In this document: piece by piece, positions 40,519 to 49,597 of the stretch
How the letters are laid out: every line of letters starts with the position of its first letter
How positions within the stretch are numbered: position 1 is the stretch's first letter
Assembly: GCA_963756515.1 (NCBI GenBank)
Contig: CAVWNV010000013.1
Span: forward strand, 434,001 to 498,000
Reading direction: 5' to 3'
Length of the DNA: 64,000 bases
DNA from: Bog-756 sp963756515
Lineage (GTDB): Bacteria; Actinomycetota; Acidimicrobiia; Acidimicrobiales; RAAP-2
Notes under the pieces: generated by a model
Told to the model about the DNA's origin: nothing
Databases searched by the model: none
The model's input: the letters and a program-made list of their open reading frames with translations, nothing else
Made by a program: the position numbers and the translations under genes

Positions 40519-41211
40519 TCACGTGGCCGCCAGGGGGGCGCCGTCGAACCGGTCCACGGTGGCGAAGGACTCCACCGGGCTCCTCCGGAGCCGGGTGGGC
40601 TGGTGGACCGGCTGGCCCAGTGCCAACACGCCCACCACCGACACGGTGTCGGGGACGCCCAGGAGGGCGCGGACCGAGGCCTCGTCGCGGACCACCATGG
40701 TGGTCATCACCCCGGCCAGGCCCTCGGCCCGGGCCGCCAGCAGGATGCTCCAGGCGAACGGGTAGATCGATGCGCCGCCCACCATGGTGTAACGGTCCAG
40801 ATCGCGGTCGACGGTGGCCAGCCTGGTCAGGTCGGCCAGGAGGACCAGCATCACCGGAACCCGGTCGAAATGCTCGGCCATCCCCCCGGGCCCGAGGGCG
40901 GCGGCCCGGGCGACGGCATCGGCCTCCAGGATGGACTGCTCCTCCAGGGCCCGGTCGGTGACCACGGCCCAGGGCGTCAGCCCGGCCGCAGCCTGGGCCA
41001 GGTACTGGTACCACCCCGGCAGGTAGCAGTCCCGCATGGCCCTCCGCAGCGCCGGGTCCTTGACCACGATCACCCGCCAGGCCTGGCGGTTCCCGCCGTT
41101 GGGAGCGAAGCGGGCCGTGTCCAGCAGCCGGTGGACGGTGGCGTCGGGAACGGGCGTGTCGGTGAAGTCGCGCACCGCCCCCGTGGTGCGCAGGGCCTCG
41201 ATCAGTTCCAC
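40519..41211 (-). CDS. Nitroreductase family protein
   Basis: FMN-dependent nitroreductase-fold protein of 230 residues. The N-terminal FMN phosphate motif TTGAVRDFTDTPV is a variant of the usual RRSxRxF block, and FAPNGGNRQAWRVIVVKDP (about residues 36-54) is highly typical. The C-terminal part has GLAGVMTTMVVRDEASVRAL and the late GQPVHQPTRLRR. It should reduce nitro groups, quinones or a similar acceptor with NAD(P)H. It is probably cotranscribed with the LLM gene downstream. Confidence 0.88.
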   Translation of the reverse strand: MELIEALRTTGAVRDFTDTPVPDATVHRLLDTARFAPNGGNRQAWRVIVVKDPALRRAMRDCYLPGWYQYLAQAAAGLTPWAVVTDRALEEQSILEADAVARAAALGPGGMAEHFDRVPVMLVLLADLTRLATVDRDLDRYTMVGGASIYPFAWSILLAARAEGLAGVMTTMVVRDEASVRALLGVPDTVSVVGVLALGQPVHQPTRLRRSPVESFATVDRFDGAPLAAT

Positions 41212-41259
41212 CCCCCCGACGGTAGTGGCGGGGACGAGGGCCTGTCGCCGGCGGAGCGG

Positions 41260-41742
41260 TCAGAGCACCTCGAGGATGGCGTCGGCCGAGCTGACCGACA
41301 GTCCCGCGCCCGGCTCCACGTGCAGGGTGGTGACCACGCCGTCCTCGATGACCATGGCGTAGCGCTGCGAGCGGGAACCCAGGCCGAAGCCACTGCCGTC
41401 CATGCCGAGGCCCACGGCCTCGGTGAACTCACCGTTTCCGTCGGCGAGCATGGTCACCGCGTCGCCCACGTGCTGGTCCTGTCCCCACGCTTCCATCACG
41501 AAGGGGTCGTTGACCGAGATGCACACCACCGAGTCGACCCCCTTGTCCCGGAGCTCGTCCTGGCGGATGACGTAGCTGGGCAGGTGGTAGTCCGAGCACG
41601 TCGGGGTGAAGGCTCCGGGTACGGCGAACAGGACGACTTTGCCGGACCCCAGCACGTCGGCGGTCTGGACGTGGGTCGGGCCGTCGGGTCCTGACGTCAT
41701 CACCTTGATGTCCGGGATCTTGTCTCCGACGGCGATGGCCAT
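41260..41742 (-). CDS. Peroxiredoxin (Prx5-like)
   Basis: Thiol peroxidase of 160 residues. The peroxidatic Cys49 is in VPGAFTPTCSDYHLPSYV, the Prx5 signature, with the supporting Thr46/Arg region. VNDPFVMEAWGQDQ and SQRYAMVIEDGVV are further Prx5 blocks. No clear resolving Cys is present, so a 1-Cys mechanism with an external thiol is likely. ATG 41742 was chosen because AGGAG lies just ahead and the family sequence starts here; 21 upstream codons are ignored. It lies 56 bases after the nhaA stop on the same strand. Confidence 0.9.
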   Translation of the reverse strand: MAIAVGDKIPDIKVMTSGPDGPTHVQTADVLGSGKVVLFAVPGAFTPTCSDYHLPSYVIRQDELRDKGVDSVVCISVNDPFVMEAWGQDQHVGDAVTMLADGNGEFTEAVGLGMDGSGFGLGSRSQRYAMVIEDGVVTTLHVEPGAGLSVSSADAILEVL

Positions 41743-41798
41743 GGTGTGTCTCCTCGTTGTTGGGGTCCGTGTGCAGCATACGGGGCGCGCCCGGACCA

Positions 41799-43052
41799 TC
41801 ACCACGGGATGAACGGATCGTCGTCGTCACCCGGCGACCCGGGAGTGGTGTCCGACCTCGACCGGTCCGTGCGCCGGCCCACGGCGACGAGGAGCACGGC
41901 TCCGACGGCGAAGGCGGCGGCCGAGCCGACCAACAGGCCCAGTTCGGACGCGGTGACCAGGCTCGCGTTGGTGGCGAACGCCTGCTCGGCGATGAGTAGC
42001 GGCACGGTGAAACCGATGCCGGCCACCGCGGCCCCGCCGGCCACGTGGCTCCAGCGCACGCCCTCGGGCAGCCGGCCGAGTCCGACCCGCACCACCACGT
42101 AACAGGCCGCCGTGATCCCGATCAGCTTCCCCGCCACCCGGGCCAGGGCGATGCCGACGAACACCGACGTGGACCCGGCGGGGTCGAGCATCCCGACGTG
42201 GAATACGATCCCGGCGTTGGCCAGCGCGAACAACGGGAGCACCACGAAGGCCGAGATCGGCGCGGTACGGCGCTCCAGGAGCTCGGCCGGGTGACGCGAC
42301 GTGCCCGCCACCCGATTCGGCACCAGGACGCCGGCCACCACTCCGGCCAGGGCCGGCTCGACCCCGCCGGCAGCCAGCAGCACCCAGACGAGGACCCCGC
42401 CGGCCAGGATGGGCCAGGCCGGCAACCGCCTCCACCGACGGGCCGCCACCATGGCTCCGGTGACGACGAGCGCTCCGACCAGGGCGGCGGGACGGGTCCG
42501 ACTCGAGTAGAAGATGGCCAGAACCAGGACCGAGCCGATGTCGTCGGCCACGGCCAGGGTCAGCAGGAGCAGTCGGAGCCCGGGCGGGATCCTTCTTCCC
42601 AGCAGGGCCAGGGCCCCGAGGGCGAAGGCGATGTCCGTGGCCATGGGGATCCCCCACCCGCGGGCCCCGGGGCCTCCGTGGTTGACCAACGCATAGACCA
42701 GACCGGCCCCGGCCATGCCCCCGGCGGCGCCGACGACCGGGACGATGGCGGTCCGCAGATGGCCGAGCTCGCCGGAGCGGCGCTCGCGACCGATCTCGAG
42801 GCCCACCACGAAGAAGAAGACGGCCATGAGGCCACCGTTGATCCACGACTGCACCGAGGTGAACTCGGAGAACACCGAGCCGCCCACCTTCACCGGGTGT
42901 TCCCACACCGTCAGGTAGGTCGAACCCCACGGTGCGTTGGCCCACAGCAGGGCCAGACCCACGGCCAGGACCAGGACCCAGCCGCCGGCGATGTCGGAGT
43001 GGAAAAACCCCCGGAGACGGTCCCGTCCCCGACCGGGCACCGGCCGGCTCAC
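41799..43052 (-). CDS. nhaA: Na+/H+ antiporter NhaA
   Basis: Inner-membrane Na+/H+ antiporter of 417 residues with about 12 helices. The discontinuous-helix region shows IPMATDIAFALGALALLG with its Asp and the ion-binding pair in LAVADDIGSVLVLAIF. The early block FFFVVGLEIGRERRSGEL is also diagnostic. NhaA exports Na+ and helps keep internal pH. GTG 43052 overlaps the stop of the thioesterase gene (GTGA), so they are cotranscribed in the order DUF7065-like, thioesterase, nhaA. Confidence 0.93.
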   Translation of the reverse strand: MSRPVPGRGRDRLRGFFHSDIAGGWVLVLAVGLALLWANAPWGSTYLTVWEHPVKVGGSVFSEFTSVQSWINGGLMAVFFFVVGLEIGRERRSGELGHLRTAIVPVVGAAGGMAGAGLVYALVNHGGPGARGWGIPMATDIAFALGALALLGRRIPPGLRLLLLTLAVADDIGSVLVLAIFYSSRTRPAALVGALVVTGAMVAARRWRRLPAWPILAGGVLVWVLLAAGGVEPALAGVVAGVLVPNRVAGTSRHPAELLERRTAPISAFVVLPLFALANAGIVFHVGMLDPAGSTSVFVGIALARVAGKLIGITAACYVVVRVGLGRLPEGVRWSHVAGGAAVAGIGFTVPLLIAEQAFATNASLVTASELGLLVGSAAAFAVGAVLLVAVGRRTDRSRSDTTPGSPGDDDDPFIPW

Positions 43053-43534
43053 CGAGTGACTCGACCCGATGGCCCCCCGGTGCGATGGTTCGCGCCTGCA
43101 CCGGGACGAGGTCCGACCAGTTGGGCGAGGAACTCCGGCAACCGACGGCCGCGGCCGTCGGTGCCGACGGCTCCGTGGACGGTCACCGCGCTGGCCCGGG
43201 TCTCGTCCGCCACCTGCAGGAGATAGCCCACCTCGAACGTGGTCCGGGTGAGGCCGTCCACCATGACGTAGATGTCGACCACCTCGTCGAAGCGGAGGGG
43301 CCGGCGGTACCGCACGTACAGCTCGAGCACGGTGAGGTCGACGCCGGTGGCGCGCAGCTCGTCGTAGGGGTGGCCGGCATGTCGGAGGTACGAGGCGCGC
43401 GCCTCTTCGAGATAGGGGATCAACGCCCCGTGGTGGATGATGCCCATGGCGTCCGTCTCGGCGAACCTGGTTCGGACCTGGTGGGCGAAGGGGTAGGCGC
43501 CGGGATCACCGGGTGGGTTCAGCGAGAGGCGCAC
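43049..43534 (-). CDS. Acyl-CoA thioesterase (hotdog fold)
   Basis: Thioesterase of 161 residues of the 4-hydroxybenzoyl-CoA thioesterase / YbgC type. The active-site block is RFAETDAMGIIHHGALIPYL, with the catalytic Asp in ETDAMG. YVRYRRPLRFDEVVDIYV is the next family motif. The last 30 residues are Gly/Arg-rich and variable. It hydrolyses an acyl-CoA of unknown chain. It lies 9 bases after the DUF7065-like gene and overlaps nhaA by 4 bases. Confidence 0.87.
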   Translation of the reverse strand: MRLSLNPPGDPGAYPFAHQVRTRFAETDAMGIIHHGALIPYLEEARASYLRHAGHPYDELRATGVDLTVLELYVRYRRPLRFDEVVDIYVMVDGLTRTTFEVGYLLQVADETRASAVTVHGAVGTDGRGRRLPEFLAQLVGPRPGAGANHRTGGPSGRVTR

Positions 43535-43543
43535 CCCGCGAAA

Positions 43544-44509
43544 CTACCGTGCGCCGGTGTGGGCATCGGGCTGGTTCCATTCGATCCATCCGAGGCCGGA
43601 CCGACCGTCGTCGGCCGCGAATCGGGCCAGTCCCCGGGGAAACCGACTGACCCTCCCGTCCGGAGCGGTCAACACCATCGGACCGAAGGCCACCGGTTCG
43701 ATCCGCAGTTCGAGGCGGCCGGGGCCGACCACGGCCCGGGCCCGGAGCGGGATGCCCTCGGGGCCGAGTTCCTCGGTCACCTCCAGGGAGGTGACGGTCT
43801 GGACCCCACCCCCGGGTGGCTGCAGATAGCCGAAGGCCACCGGATGACCGGGGATCCGGATGTCGGCCACGTGGACCCGGGTCCCGTCGTCCAGTCGGAG
43901 CGCGGCCCAGCACCAGCCGAAGGCCCACCAGTCCCGCTCCCCCCACGAGTGGTCACGCTGGCCGTACCCGGTGACGTCGATGCGCTCGTCCCCGACGGAC
44001 ACCTCACCACGCACCAGGCACGGCACTTCGTAACGCGTGGTCAGGTCGTAGTGGTACGCCTCGCCGTCGGTGTTCCAGCCGAGGTCCAGACCGATCGACG
44101 TGGGTGCACCGGGCTCCCCCCGGTAGACCGCCTCCGGTCGGTGGTGGAGTCGGGCCGGCACCCGACCGCGCACGGTCATGGTCTCCAGGGGCGCCACCAC
44201 CTCCGCCGTCACGTCCAGGCCTCCCGCCCCGATGACCAGTCCGGTGTCGCCCGCCACGGGTAGGTCGTAGGCCACGGACGTCACGAGCGGCCGCCCCGGG
44301 CCCACGATCACCGCCGCCCACCACGTCACCCCGAGATTGGGGCAGAGCCCGATGCGGACATACCCGGCCACGCCTCCGTCATCGGTGACGAAGTCGAGGT
44401 AGTACGACTCGTTCCACAACAGTTCGCCGTCCTGTGGGTGGCGGCCCTCGTCGGCCGGATCGACGCGGTGGCCGTGGCTGGATTCGATCCTGCTGTCACC
44501 CGAGTCCAT
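43544..44509 (-). CDS. DUF7064/DUF7065-like (CrtC-type lipocalin) protein
   Basis: Protein of 321 residues with alternating beta-rich blocks, no signal peptide and a conserved core VTGYGQRDHSWGERDWWAFG. That core is typical of DUF7064/7065 proteins, distant relatives of the hydroxyneurosporene synthase (CrtC) lipocalin-like fold. Further blocks are WNESYYLDFVTDDG near the start and GLGWIEWNQP at the end. Relatives sit near lipid or terpenoid genes in mycobacteria; the reaction is unknown. ATG 44509 was chosen because similarity begins soon after; a much longer frame upstream is not coding. First gene of the operon with the thioesterase and nhaA. Confidence 0.75.
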   Translation of the reverse strand: MDSGDSRIESSHGHRVDPADEGRHPQDGELLWNESYYLDFVTDDGGVAGYVRIGLCPNLGVTWWAAVIVGPGRPLVTSVAYDLPVAGDTGLVIGAGGLDVTAEVVAPLETMTVRGRVPARLHHRPEAVYRGEPGAPTSIGLDLGWNTDGEAYHYDLTTRYEVPCLVRGEVSVGDERIDVTGYGQRDHSWGERDWWAFGWCWAALRLDDGTRVHVADIRIPGHPVAFGYLQPPGGGVQTVTSLEVTEELGPEGIPLRARAVVGPGRLELRIEPVAFGPMVLTAPDGRVSRFPRGLARFAADDGRSGLGWIEWNQPDAHTGAR

Positions 44510-44618
44510 GGACTCCTCCCCACCCTGGCGCCGTCGGCGCACCGGACCTGGCGACCAGGGTACCGATCCCGACGATCGAGGTGGCGACGGAGCTAGGCGC
44601 GGCGCGACACTTGACCGG

Positions 44619-46411
44619 ATGAGAGTTCGGCGGATCTCGAAGCTCCTTGTCGGCCTGGTGGCCGTCACGGCTGTTCTGGTGGTGTTGATCGGGGCCGGCA
44701 CCGCCGATCGCCCCCCCGGGCCGGGGCCCAGTCCCTCGGGAGCATCGCCGTGCAGCCCACCCCCGACCCGGCCTTCGACGGCGACGCACCCGATCCCGAC
44801 GTGGTGCTCAGCGGCTCGACCTACTACGCCTTCACCACGGGTACGACCCTCGGCAACTACCTGCAGGTGCTGGTCGACACCAGCGGCTCCCCCCTGTCGG
44901 GGTGGTCGTCCTACAACGGCCTGAGCTACGGGTCGAGCGCCATGCCGGTGGTGCCGGCATGGGAACAGCTCGACACCCAGACCTCTCCGGGGGTGTTCTT
45001 CTGGGGCGGGAGGTGGCTCATGTACTACGACGCCTCCCAGGCCGGACATGCGGCCGGCACCGGTTGGAACTGCCTCTCCGTTGCCGTGGCCGCCAGCCTG
45101 ACCCCGACCGACCCGGTCTTCACCGACAGTTCCACGCAGCCGTTGGAGTGCCAGGCCAACCTGGGCGGGTCCATCGATCCCAGTCCCTTCATCGACCCCG
45201 CCACCGGCGCCGCCTACCTGGTCTGGAAGTCAAACGACGGCGGGTCGACCCAGTCGGCTCACCTCTGGTCCCAACAGCTCAGTGCTGACGGTCTCTCTCT
45301 GGTGGGCACCCCGCAGCTCCTGGTGACCCAGGACATGGTGAACTTCCCCTTCGAGTCCACCATCGAGAACCCCGACATGGTCTACTCGGACGGCACCTAC
45401 TTCCTGCTGTTCTCGGCCGGCATCTGGGATTCGGCGTCGTACTCGGAGACGTACGCCATCTGTGCCGGTCCCCAGGGCCCTTGCTCACAGCCCGATTCCT
45501 CCCCCGTCCTGACCTCCTACGGATCGACCATCGGGCCCGGGGGTGGATCGCTGTTCCAGGACACGTCAGGGAACTGGATGCTCGCCTACGCGGCCTGGTC
45601 GCCAGGCTGCACGGACTACTCGTGCGGGGTCCGGCGCCTGTTCGTGGGGCCGGCCACCCTGACCAATCCCGGCCTGGCCTGGCCGGTGACCGGGATGGCA
45701 GCCGCGCCGGGGGGCGCCGGCTACTGGCTGGTCGATGCCCAGGGAGCGGTCTCGATCCACGGCTCGGTCTCCTTCTACGGGTCCATGGCCGGACAGCACC
45801 TCAACGCCCCCATCGACCACATCGTGGCCACGCCGGACGGCGGCGGGTACTGGTTGGTGGCGGCCGACGGCGGCATCTTCACCTTCGGCGACGCGCACTT
45901 CTACGGCTCCATGGGCGGCCAGCATCTCAACGCCCCGGTGGTCGACATCGCCCCCACCAGTGATGGGGGCGGTTACTGGCTGGTGGCCTCGGACGGCGGC
46001 GTGTTCAGCTTCGGGGACGCGGTGTTCCGGGGGTCGATGGGCGGCCACCACCTCAACCGTCCGGTGGTGGGCATCAGTCCTGACAACGCCACCGGTGGGT
46101 ACTGGCTGGTGGCCTCGGACGGTGGGGTGTTCAGCTATGGCGCACCGTTCTTCGGCTCCACCGGTGCTCTGACCCTCAATCAGCCCGTGAAGGGGATGTC
46201 GGCCACCTCCGACGGCGGTGGGTACTGGTTCGTGGCCGCGGACGGGGGTGTGTTCGCATTCGGGGACGCCGCCTTCCGGGGGTCGATGGGCGGGACGGCC
46301 CTCAATTCACCGATGCAGGGCATGGCCGCCGACCCCGCCGGCGGGTACTGGCTGGTGGCCTCGGACGGCGGCGTGTTCAGCTTCGGGGCGCCCTTCTTCG
46401 GAGCCGACTGA
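44619..46411 (+). pseudogene. Secreted GH43-like protein with six C-terminal repeats; one frameshift in the signal region
   Basis: The main frame (44750-46411, 553 residues) has a five-bladed GH43-like propeller at about 5-310 (PDPDVVLSGSTYYAFTTG, SIDPSPFIDPATGAAYLVW, FESTIENPDMVYSDG with likely catalytic acids). Six repeats of about 40 residues with the pattern GYWLVASDGGVFSFGD then GSMGG..LN follow. It lacks an export signal. A perfect one (MRVRRISKLLVGLVAVTAVL and on) starts at ATG 44619 in the frame one base ahead. The switch falls in CCCCCCC at 44711-44717, where an eighth C would join both parts. It may be a sequencing error, a phase-variable run or a true mutation. Confidence 0.75.
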
Positions 46412-46609
46412 CCGCCGATCCGGCCATACCCCCAGGTCGGCGAGGTACCGGGCCAACCGGGGCCGGGCCATTTCCTGCAGGCGTTAACAGTTCGGCTTGT
46501 GCCAGACTTTGTGCAAAGGGGGGCAACCATGGTCATCACCGCTCGGGGATCCGTGGTCGGGCAGGGGCTCGGCTGACGCCGGATCTTCCATTCGCCAGGA
46601 TTCCGTGCC

Positions 46610-47791
46610 GTGACATTGCAGTACCACACACCCATCGCGCCCCCGCCACGGGCCGAGACGTCGGCATCGTCTGACGCGTCCCGGGCCCGGACGACCAGGA
46701 CGAACCCGGACGGTGGGGCGGCCGGAGGCATCGTCCGGTCGGCGATGGCGCTCCGGGCCGGCCGGGCGATGGCCGCCGTGGCCGTGATCATGGTCGTGGC
46801 CTGGGCCCAGCTGGTGACGAGCTCGGGCCCGCCCGCCGGCGCGGCGACCCCGGCCGCGGCCCTGCCGGCTCCCGCCGCCAATCCCCAGAGCCCCGGCCGG
46901 GTCATCCTGTCCGGGCCGGACTCGACGGACCCGTTCATGGTGAAGGTGGGCAACCGCTTCTATCTGTACGACAGCCAGCAGTACTACCTGAACGTCCCCA
47001 TGAGGACAGGTACCACCATCGGACGCTGGTCCAAGCCGATCGACGTACTCCCCCACTTGCCGGCCTGGGCCAAGACCGGTTTCACATGGGCCCCCGACGT
47101 CCACCAGGTCGCGGGCGGATGGGCGCTCTACTTCACCGCCCTGTTGAAGAACACCACCCCCTTCACCCACTGCATCGGCTCGGCCTTCGCCAAATCCCCC
47201 CGGGGTCCGTTCGTCGCCACCGCCCACCCGATGATCTGCCAGCTCGACCACCGCGGCTCGATCGATGCCAGGGTCTTCGTCCAGCCCGGCGGAAGACTGG
47301 TGATGTTGTGGAAGTCGGAGGACAACGCCAACCCCGACGTGCCCGGGCCGGACCAGGACGGCCCCACCGGGATCTACTCCCAGTACCTCAGCGCCAACGG
47401 CCGGACCCTGCTCGGTCACTCCGTCAAGATCCTCGGTCCGTCCCAACCGTGGGAGGGCACGATCGTGGAGGCCCCGGACATGATCCTGGCCCGGGGCATC
47501 TACTGGCTGTTCTTCTCCGGCAACTGGTTCAACTCATCGGCCTACGGCATCGGGGTGGCGGCGTGCCGGGGCCCACTCGGGCCCTGCATCGACCCCGACT
47601 CCGCCCCTTTCCTGGCCTCGAACGCACAGGGGGCCGGTCCGGGCGAGCAGTCGGTGTTCCGGACGGGTTCGTCCATCTACCTGCTCTACAACCCGTTCAA
47701 ATCCAACAGCCCGGGTCCGATCATCGCCCGCCCGGTCGACATGACGCGGATCGGCTTCGGTCCCAAGGGTCCGTACCTGGCCGCACCCTGA
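46610..47791 (+). CDS. Secreted GH43-like glycoside hydrolase
   Basis: Protein of 393 residues. A polar leader of about 45 residues precedes a hydrophobic export segment (AMAAVAVIMVVAWAQLV) and an Ala/Pro-rich linker. The propeller begins at about residue 97 with RVILSGPDSTDPFMVKVGNR, where the Asp of STDPF fits the GH43 base. WAPDVHQVAGGWALYFTA and GTIVEAPDMILARGIYWLFF follow, with Glu as the likely acid. It should cut arabinan, xylan or a related glycan outside the cell. It is a distant paralogue of the preceding gene, 198 bases away. GTG 46610 is a probable but uncertain start. Confidence 0.8.
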   Translation: MTLQYHTPIAPPPRAETSASSDASRARTTRTNPDGGAAGGIVRSAMALRAGRAMAAVAVIMVVAWAQLVTSSGPPAGAATPAAALPAPAANPQSPGRVILSGPDSTDPFMVKVGNRFYLYDSQQYYLNVPMRTGTTIGRWSKPIDVLPHLPAWAKTGFTWAPDVHQVAGGWALYFTALLKNTTPFTHCIGSAFAKSPRGPFVATAHPMICQLDHRGSIDARVFVQPGGRLVMLWKSEDNANPDVPGPDQDGPTGIYSQYLSANGRTLLGHSVKILGPSQPWEGTIVEAPDMILARGIYWLFFSGNWFNSSAYGIGVAACRGPLGPCIDPDSAPFLASNAQGAGPGEQSVFRTGSSIYLLYNPFKSNSPGPIIARPVDMTRIGFGPKGPYLAAP

Positions 47792-47831
47792 CAGCCGCAA
47801 GCCGAGGTCGACGGGCGGAACGGCGTGAGCC

Positions 47832-47839
47832 GGCTAGAC
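47832..47839 (+). repeat. Possible 8-base target-site duplication, left
   Basis: GGCTAGAC at 47832-47839 recurs at 48979-48986, on either side of the IS481-type element, in direct orientation. Confidence 0.4.
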
Positions 47840-48978
47840 CTTCCTGTCCACGGGATGAGGTTGCACATCCACCATGAGGTGGGGTCCGGCGATGGACTCT
47901 TTGTTTCTGACCAAAGAGACAGGGAGCCCATCACCATGACCCCAGCAGAGATCATCTACCAACGGCGCATCGCCGTGTTGGAACACGCCCAGCGAACCGG
48001 GAACGTGGCCGAGACCTGCCGGGTCTTCGGGATCTCCCGGACCCGGTACTACCAGTGGAAGAACGTGGCCGACCGCTACGGGCTCGACGCCCTGGTGCCG
48101 AAGGCCCGCCGGACCCCGCAGATGCCCGAGGCCACGCCTACCCACGTGATCCAGGCCCTGTTGACCCTGGCTGTCGTGGAGCCCACCATCGGCTGTCGCC
48201 AATACGCCGACCGCCTCGGTGACCAGGGCTTCGCCATCGCCAAGTCGACGGTGCAGAAGCACCTGGTGGCCCACGGCCTGGGCCGACGTTCCCAGCGGTT
48301 GGGGCGGGCGGCAGCCATCGCGGCGACCACGACCGGTCTGGTGACCGAAGCAGCCCGGGACGACAAGCTGTTCGGGTTCTGCCTGGCCACGGGCGGTCCC
48401 GGTGAGCTGGTCTGCCTGGACAGCTTCTACATCGGGAAGCTGAAGGGCGTGGGCAAGGTGTACCAGCTCAGCGCCATCGACGTCTTCACCCGGTGGGCCA
48501 TCGTCATGATCGTGATCGGACCGGTGGACCACACCCACTCCATCCGCTTCATCGACCACATCCTGCGGGCCTACCGAAGGAACGGGATAAAGGTCAGGGC
48601 TGTGCTCACGGACAACGGTCCCGAATATGTGGACGGACGATTCCGGGCCCATCTGGCGGCCAAGCAGCTCGGCCATCAGCGGATCCCTCCCCGGTCGCCC
48701 AACCACAACGCCGTCTGCGAGCGGTTCCACCAGACCATCCTCCAAGAGTGCTGGCGTCCCGCCTTCCACCGGCGTCACTTCACCTCGATCCGCCAGCTCC
48801 AAGCCGAGGCCGACTCGTGGCTGGTGACCTACCACCGCCGCCGGCGGAACCACGGGGACTACATGCGGGGCAGGACTCCTCACGAGGTGCTCGACAAGTA
48901 TCGGAGGAACAAGGCAGCATGACCACCATCACCATCAACCAAAGAGTCCACCTGTCACCTCAACTCTCGGTCCGGAAG
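47840..48978 (+). mobile_element. IS481-type insertion sequence
   Basis: An intact transposase gene lies between two sets of inverted repeats. The outer set (47840-47861 against 48957-48978) matches at 16 of 22 positions, starts CTTCC, ends TGAGGT, and is flanked by the direct repeat GGCTAGAC. An inner set, TGGACTCTTTGTTT (47893-47906) against the reverse of 48937-48950, matches at 13 of 14. The boundaries are therefore not settled; 47893-48950 is the alternative. It lies between genes and breaks none. Confidence 0.7.
47936..48922 (+). CDS. IS481 family transposase
   Basis: DDE transposase of 328 residues. The N-terminal helix-turn-helix (TGNVAETCRVFGISRTRYYQ, about residues 19-38) is followed by a second HTH-like unit. 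The integrase core carries CLDSFYIGKLKGVG (first Asp), VRAVLTDNGPEYVDGRF (second Asp in TDNG) and NHNAVCERFHQTILQE (Glu). It ends YMRGRTPHEVLDKYRRN. The full catalytic triad is present, so it looks active. ATG 47936 was chosen over GTG 47825 because the family start MTPAEIIYQRR begins there and the upstream part contains the IS end. Confidence 0.92.
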   Translation: MTPAEIIYQRRIAVLEHAQRTGNVAETCRVFGISRTRYYQWKNVADRYGLDALVPKARRTPQMPEATPTHVIQALLTLAVVEPTIGCRQYADRLGDQGFAIAKSTVQKHLVAHGLGRRSQRLGRAAAIAATTTGLVTEAARDDKLFGFCLATGGPGELVCLDSFYIGKLKGVGKVYQLSAIDVFTRWAIVMIVIGPVDHTHSIRFIDHILRAYRRNGIKVRAVLTDNGPEYVDGRFRAHLAAKQLGHQRIPPRSPNHNAVCERFHQTILQECWRPAFHRRHFTSIRQLQAEADSWLVTYHRRRRNHGDYMRGRTPHEVLDKYRRNKAA

Positions 48979-48986
48979 GGCTAGAC
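48979..48986 (+). repeat. Possible 8-base target-site duplication, right
   Basis: Second copy of GGCTAGAC. It contains the stop codon of the next minus-strand gene (complement of CTA at 48981-48983), so insertion here left that gene intact. Confidence 0.4.
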
Positions 48987-49376
48987 ACTCCACTGCTGGA
49001 GGTACAGCCGGGCCCGCGACGCCTGCTGGATCCGGTCCATGAAGTTCTCGCCCACCTTGTCGGCGAGGTCACGGTTCCCGGTCCACTGACCCTGCGGTGA
49101 CTCCCGGGTGACCATCTGCATGATGGCGCACAGCCCACGACAGGCGGAGATCAGTTCCTCGAGATTGGTGCCGAAGTTGTCGTCGAGGCACCGTCGGCTC
49201 CGCAGCCAGACCTGGGCATGACTGACGGCCGCTCCCAGCTGGTCGCAGGCGGCCAGGACCAACACCGAGGGCCCTTCCGAGACCGTGACGAGCCGGTCCT
49301 CGGCCTCCATCAGAGAGCGCACGATGGGCCATGCCTCGCCCAACCAGCGCTCGACCGAGCGCTTACCCCATCTCAT
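48981..49376 (-). CDS. Hypothetical protein
   Basis: Mostly helical soluble protein of 131 residues, no known family. It starts MRWGKRSVERWLGEAWPIVR and has SEGPSVLVLAACDQLGAA and ELISACRGLCAIMQMVTRES in the middle, ending in QQWSV. There is no signal peptide or membrane helix. ATG 49376 was chosen because a GGAGC-type ribosome-binding sequence lies ahead; a longer frame to 49625 would read through the terminator-like hairpin at 49546-49597. That hairpin in its leader hints at attenuation. Confidence 0.6.
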   Translation of the reverse strand: MRWGKRSVERWLGEAWPIVRSLMEAEDRLVTVSEGPSVLVLAACDQLGAAVSHAQVWLRSRRCLDDNFGTNLEELISACRGLCAIMQMVTRESPQGQWTGNRDLADKVGENFMDRIQQASRARLYLQQWSV

Positions 49377-49545
49377 GTCGCCTGCTCCAGGACGTGCCCC
49401 ACGGGCCCATTCTGCCGACAAGTGTTCTGGCCTTCCGAGAATCGCGCTCTCCGCTATCAGGTCGACGCGCTCAGTGACCGGTAGGCACGCCCGGCGGCCA
49501 CCGTCACCCCGGCCGGCCGGGGGAGCAACCAGGGGCGGCCGAGTC

Positions 49546-49597
49546 AAAAAAGGGCAGGTCCGGAGCCGGGTGGCGGAACCCTGCTCGACGGACCTGC
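49546..49597 (-). terminator. Intrinsic terminator or attenuator in a leader
   Basis: On the minus strand GCAGGTCCG (49597-49589) pairs perfectly with CGGACCTGC (49562-49554) and is followed after CC by TTTTTT (49551-49546). A TACACT -10-like box lies at 49610-49605. No gene ends here. The structure lies about 170 bases before the start of the hypothetical gene at 49376, so it could be an attenuator or the end of a small RNA. Confidence 0.5.
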
